Program-made: the position numbers and the translations under genes | The notes under the pieces: generated by a model | Seen by the model: only the letters and a program-made list of their open reading frames with translations | Told to the model about the DNA's origin: nothing | Database searches by the model: none | Assembly: GCF_026616205.1 (NCBI RefSeq) | Contig: NZ_JANHGR010000001.1 | Span: 124,001 to 188,000 of the forward strand | From: Halolamina litorea | GTDB lineage: Archaea; Halobacteriota; Halobacteria; Halobacteriales; Haloferacaceae | Reading direction: 5' to 3' | Length of the DNA: 64,000 bases | Shown: positions 60,803 through 64,000 of the stretch, piece after piece | Numbering within the stretch: the stretch's first letter is position 1 | Layout of the letters: each line of letters starts with the position of its first letter

Positions 60803-61858
60803 ATGCGCGCCGCAGTCCTCCGCGAGTACGGCGAACCGCTCGACGTGACCGAGGTTCCGGACCCTGAGCCAGCGCCGGACGGCGCCGTCGTCGCCGTCGA
60901 GGCCTGCGGCATCTGCCGCAGCGACTGGCACGCCTGGCAGGGCCACGGCGAGTGGGCCGACGATCAGGTGCCGCTCGACTACGTGCTGGGTCACGAGCCC
61001 GCCGGCCGCGTCGTCGCCGTCGGCGAGGACGTGAGCCGATTCAGCGAGGGCGACCGCGTCGTCGTCCCGTTCAGCCTCGGCTGCGGCGGCTGTGGCGAGT
61101 GTCGGACTGGCCACGGGAACACCTGCGAGAACGGCCTCGCGCTGGGGTTCGACGAAGACGTACCGGGCGCGTTCGCCGAGCAGGTTGCCGTCCCCCACGC
61201 CGAGCACAACCTCCAGATCCTCCCTGACGGCGTCAGCTTCCGCGACGTAGCGGCCGTTGGCTGCCGGTACATGACGGCGTTCCACGCGCTCGCTCACCGC
61301 GCCGACGTGGGCGGCGGCGACTGGGTCGCGGTTCACGGCTGCGGCGGCGTCGGCCTCTCGGCGGTTCAGATCGCCGACGCGCTCGGGGCCCGCCCCATCG
61401 CCGTCGACGTGAACGACGAGGCGCTCGCCCGCGCGGCCGGGGTGGGCGCGAGCGAAACCGTGAACGGCGGCGACGTCGACGTTGTCGATCAGATCCACGA
61501 GCTCACCGACGGCGGCGCCGCGATCAGCGTCGACGCCCTCGGCCGCGCCGAGACGGCGCGCAACTCGGTCCGCTCTCTGCGCCAGCGCGGCACCCACGTA
61601 CAGGTCGGGCTGACGACCGACGCCGAGAAAGGGGAGGTGTCGCTCCCGACTGACTGGATGACCCGCTGGGAGATCGACTGGCTCGGCTCCCGCGGGATGC
61701 CGCCCGCGCGCTTCGACGAACTGCTCGCGATGGTCGACGACGGTAGCCTCGACCCCGGAAAGCTGGTCGGCCGGGAAGTCGACCTTGAGGATGTCTCGGG
61801 CCGCCTCGCGGCGATGACGACCTACGACACCGAGGGGATCGAGATACTCACCTTCTAA
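60803..61858 (+). CDS. Zinc-dependent alcohol dehydrogenase
   Basis: A 351-residue medium-chain dehydrogenase. Catalytic zinc ligands are in CGICRSDWH and GHEPAGRVVAVGEDV. A structural zinc loop has four Cys (CGGCGECRTGHGNTC). The Rossmann motif is VHGCGGVGLSAVQIA, with VDVN for NAD preference. The substrate is unknown. Its stop overlaps the convergent FAD protein's stop by four bases. Confidence 0.92.
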   Translation: MRAAVLREYGEPLDVTEVPDPEPAPDGAVVAVEACGICRSDWHAWQGHGEWADDQVPLDYVLGHEPAGRVVAVGEDVSRFSEGDRVVVPFSLGCGGCGECRTGHGNTCENGLALGFDEDVPGAFAEQVAVPHAEHNLQILPDGVSFRDVAAVGCRYMTAFHALAHRADVGGGDWVAVHGCGGVGLSAVQIADALGARPIAVDVNDEALARAAGVGASETVNGGDVDVVDQIHELTDGGAAISVDALGRAETARNSVRSLRQRGTHVQVGLTTDAEKGEVSLPTDWMTRWEIDWLGSRGMPPARFDELLAMVDDGSLDPGKLVGREVDLEDVSGRLAAMTTYDTEGIEILTF

Positions 61859-62895
61859 CGGCCGAAGACGAGTTCCTCGCCGACTTCCAGCCCGTTCTCC
61901 AGTGCGACGTGGACCCGGGCCTCGCCGCCGACCCAGTCGCCGGTGCAGTAGAGCCCCTCCTCCCGTGCGGAGTCGAGTGGCCCTGCCAGCGCGCCCTCGT
62001 CGGGCAGCGCGTAGCGCCAGCCCTGACTGTCGCTCCAGTCCGGCGCTGTGAGCCGTTCGTCGCCGACGATTTCGGCCGTGTGGGCCGCGAGCGCGTCGAC
62101 GTTCGCGGCGGGGTCGTCGTCGTAGTGTTCGACGGACCACTCGTGGTTGGCCTGCACGACGAGCAGCGACTCGCCGTCCGGGACGTGGCCCGCCTTGCAC
62201 TCCTCGCGGGAGATCCAGCCGACCTCGTGGTCCTTGTCGGTGTTCACGAGGCCGTAGTACGGCAGATCCAGCTCGAAGGGGTAGTGCAGCACGGCGGTCC
62301 AGACCGTCCGGAACGGTACGTCGGCGACGGCGTCGATGAGGGGTTCCTTCACGGGCGACTCCCACTCCGCACTGCGGAGCAGTTCCGCGGTCTGGGGCGC
62401 CGGCGGATTGAGAACGAGCGCGTCGAACGGCCCGTACGCCTCGCCGTCGGTGTCGACGACGGTCCACGTCTCGTCGTCGCCGCGCCGCAGCGTCTCGATT
62501 CGGGTCCGCCGGTGGATTTCGGCGTCGGTCCGACCGAACAGTCGTTTGGCGATCTGTGTGAGCCCCTGCCGGTAGGACCACTTGTGGCCGTCGGGTTCGC
62601 GGCCCTCGGTGACCTCGCCGCTCTCGTCGAAGGTGTTGATGCGCTCGGTCACGTCGACGAGGCCGTCGTCGTCGAGCGTTTCGGTCAGGAGTTCGCTGAC
62701 GCGCTCACTATCGGATTTGACGTAGTTCGCGCCGTAGTCGTAGGTCAGGTCCCCGTGGCGGCGGGTGGCCGCGCGGCCACAGAGGCCGCCGGACTTCTCG
62801 AAGACGGTCACGTCTGCGTCGGGGAGCGCCTCGTCGACGACGAACGTCGCCGCGGCGGCGGCGGCACCCGCGCCGACGACTCCGATGGTGGCCAT
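61855..62895 (-). CDS. FAD-dependent oxidoreductase (renalase/amine-oxidase-like)
   Basis: A 346-residue flavoprotein. The FAD-binding start is GVVGAGAAAAAATFVVDEAL, then VTVFEKSGGLCGRAATRR, typical of renalase-like and protoporphyrinogen-oxidase-like folds. The C-terminal FAD segment is LYCTGDWVGGEARVHVALENG. The substrate is unknown. Confidence 0.85.
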   Translation of the reverse strand: MATIGVVGAGAAAAAATFVVDEALPDADVTVFEKSGGLCGRAATRRHGDLTYDYGANYVKSDSERVSELLTETLDDDGLVDVTERINTFDESGEVTEGREPDGHKWSYRQGLTQIAKRLFGRTDAEIHRRTRIETLRRGDDETWTVVDTDGEAYGPFDALVLNPPAPQTAELLRSAEWESPVKEPLIDAVADVPFRTVWTAVLHYPFELDLPYYGLVNTDKDHEVGWISREECKAGHVPDGESLLVVQANHEWSVEHYDDDPAANVDALAAHTAEIVGDERLTAPDWSDSQGWRYALPDEGALAGPLDSAREEGLYCTGDWVGGEARVHVALENGLEVGEELVFGR

Positions 62896-62976
62896 GGCGG
62901 CGATGGGGCCGGCAGCCGCATCAAACGTCCCGGTCGCGGCACTCCCCCACAGCGATCGCTTTGGTCAACGAAACCA

Positions 62977-62983
62977 CTATACC
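62977..62983 (+). promoter_or_regulatory. TATA box of the DUF4129 gene
   Basis: CTATACC lies about 26 bases before the GTG at 63006, giving a leaderless transcript. This supports the GTG start. Confidence 0.5.
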
Positions 62984-63005
62984 TCGGTTGTGACTACCAC
63001 ACCAC

Positions 63006-63965
63006 GTGCAGCGGGACACCGCGGTCGCGATCGTCCTCGCCCTCCTCGCCCTCCTCGCCATCGGCGCCGCCGCCGCCACGTTGGAGAACCCTGCGGCGTC
63101 CAGTTCCGGCTCGGGGTTCGGCGGCGGCAGCGGCGACGGGCTCGGTAGTGGGAGCGCCGCGAGCGGTTCGACCAACGGCAGTTCGGGTGGGGGCGCGATG
63201 CAGTGGACCGGCGAACTCAGCGGCGCCTGCCTGTCGATCCTGATGACGCCGTGGGCGAAAGCGCTGATCGCCGGGAGCGTGTTGCTCGTCGCCGCCTCCG
63301 TCTGGCGGCGCACCGGCTCGATCTGGTTCGGGGCAATCACCCTCGTCCTCTACGGGCCGATCGTCTACGTCGTGTGGTTCGCGCTCGCCGGCTGTCGGAC
63401 CCTCCAGCCCGCGATGGCGCCGTCGCGTCCGGCGACCAACCAGACCCAGACCAACGGCTCCGCGGGCGGCGCCGGGGGGCTCGGCTCCGTCGCCGATACC
63501 GCGACCAGCCAGAGTTCGCTGCTGCTGTTGGCTGTCATCGTCGTGTTGGTGCTCGCGGCCGTCGTCCTGCTCTACCTCGCGTCGGCCGACGACCTCGTCG
63601 ACTCGCAGTTGGACCGCGAGCGCGAGGAGAGCGACGACGACTACACCGACATCGCCGCCGTCGGGCGCCTCGCCGGCGAGGCCGCTGACCGGATCGAGGC
63701 CGGCGACGCGTTCGGCAACGAGGTGTACCGCGCGTGGGTCGAGATGACCGAACACCTCGCCGTCGAGCGCCCGCAGTCCTCGACGCCCGCGGAGTTCGCC
63801 GCGGCGGCCGTCGACGCCGGCATGGCCCCCGACGACGTGCGCGAACTCACCGACCTGTTCGAGGAGGTCCGCTACGGCGACCGTGAGGTGACTGAGGAGC
63901 GCGAACGCCGCGCGGCGGCCGCGCTCCGCCGCATCGAAGCGGGCTACGCGGAGGACGAGGAATGA
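63006..63965 (+). CDS. Membrane protein with C-terminal DUF4129 domain
   Basis: A 319-residue protein. A signal or anchor helix is followed by a Gly/Ser-rich linker. Two helices come next (AKALIAGSVLLVAASVW, IWFGAITLVLYGPIVYVVWF) and then a third (LLLLAVIVVLVLAAVVLLYL). The cytosolic C-terminus NEVYRAWVEMTEHLAVERPQ...FAAAAVDAG is the DUF4129 pattern. Such genes usually belong to DUF58/MoxR/transglutaminase clusters, and the next gene starts in the stop codon (ATGA), as expected of one. Confidence 0.82.
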   Translation: MQRDTAVAIVLALLALLAIGAAAATLENPAASSSGSGFGGGSGDGLGSGSAASGSTNGSSGGGAMQWTGELSGACLSILMTPWAKALIAGSVLLVAASVWRRTGSIWFGAITLVLYGPIVYVVWFALAGCRTLQPAMAPSRPATNQTQTNGSAGGAGGLGSVADTATSQSSLLLLAVIVVLVLAAVVLLYLASADDLVDSQLDREREESDDDYTDIAAVGRLAGEAADRIEAGDAFGNEVYRAWVEMTEHLAVERPQSSTPAEFAAAAVDAGMAPDDVRELTDLFEEVRYGDREVTEERERRAAAALRRIEAGYAEDEE

Positions 63966-64000
63966 GGCTCCGGATCTCGGCGGCGGTCGGTGCCGTCGCG
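63962..64000 (+). CDS. Start of a further gene, cut by window edge
   Basis: ATG at 63962 overlaps the preceding stop. The 13 visible codons read MRLRISAAVGAVA, a signal- or anchor-like opening. By analogy to DUF4129 neighbourhoods it may be a further membrane protein of that cluster, but nothing more can be said. Confidence 0.6.
   Translation, partial: MRLRISAAVGAVA

Noticed and set aside
58853-61858. Very long plus-strand frame (about 1000 residues) across the glycosyltransferase and USP genes
   Set aside because: Only its last third (60803-61858) is a real gene (alcohol dehydrogenase). The rest is Arg/Gly/Asp-rich shadow of the minus-strand genes.

Overview
The window is chromosomal DNA from a halophilic archaeon (class Halobacteria). 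It is GC-rich, the proteins are strongly acidic, and many genes appear leaderless or carry haloarchaeal TATA boxes. Marker genes are archaeal: thermosome, SRP54, FtsY, eIF6, L18a/L31e/L39e, aIF2-beta, and FtsZ2 next to CdrS/CdrL. Numerous Tat-type lipoproteins also fit. The genus cannot be named from sequence alone.

Layout: (1) 1-23.4 kb is core genome. It holds the end of a thermosome gene, a creatininase-like hydrolase, an apparently intron-containing tRNA-Arg with nearby copies of its 3' end, a kinase-like/UPF0201 pair, HPP and paired MgtE half-transporters, an MFS carrier and SRP54. Next come four predicted lipoproteins and a proteasome-like protein, then the minus-strand rpl39e-rpl31e-eif6-rpl18a-pfdA-ftsY cluster, threonine synthase, the cdrL/cdrS-ftsZ2 cell-division locus and aIF2-beta. 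(2) 23.5-31.4 kb is one plus-strand catabolic operon: an ABC importer (binding protein, two permeases, ATPase), two enolase-superfamily enzymes and an aspartate-dehydrogenase-like protein. It is probably for a sugar acid or similar polyhydroxy acid. (3) 31.4-33.5 kb has an unexplained 500-base block, a membrane protein and an atypical SDR. (4) About 33.5-57.6 kb is an accessory region, visibly less GC-biased. It contains a stand-alone intein-like protein with LAGLIDADG motifs, a DUF3006/secreted metallo-beta-lactamase pair, and a repeat-bearing non-coding region beside a 1172-residue conjugation-type ATPase. It also has a USP, an OB-fold (RPA-like) protein, a four-repeat CRISPR array without cas genes, a SWIM protein, an ATPase behind twin palindromes, a TFB, and a lone antitoxin. 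A type IV secretion-like operon follows: small membrane protein, Thr-rich surface protein, polytopic VirB6-like protein, PrgI-like protein, VirB4 ATPase and PrimPol-like protein. No integrase or relaxase is recognisable, so this reads as an archaeal integrative/conjugative-like element or an integrated plasmid. (5) 57.6-64 kb returns to core-like sequence: DUF5995, a glycosyltransferase, a two-domain USP, a zinc alcohol dehydrogenase, an FAD protein and a DUF4129 protein that starts a further cluster.

The most interesting points are the candidate CdrS/CdrL operator, the conjugation ATPase with a possible nuclease-like tail, the mini-CRISPR with a duplicated spacer, the apparently splicing-dead intein, the SecD-like lipoprotein beside SRP54, and the repeat-bearing candidate origin. 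All functional names are sequence readings without database searches.
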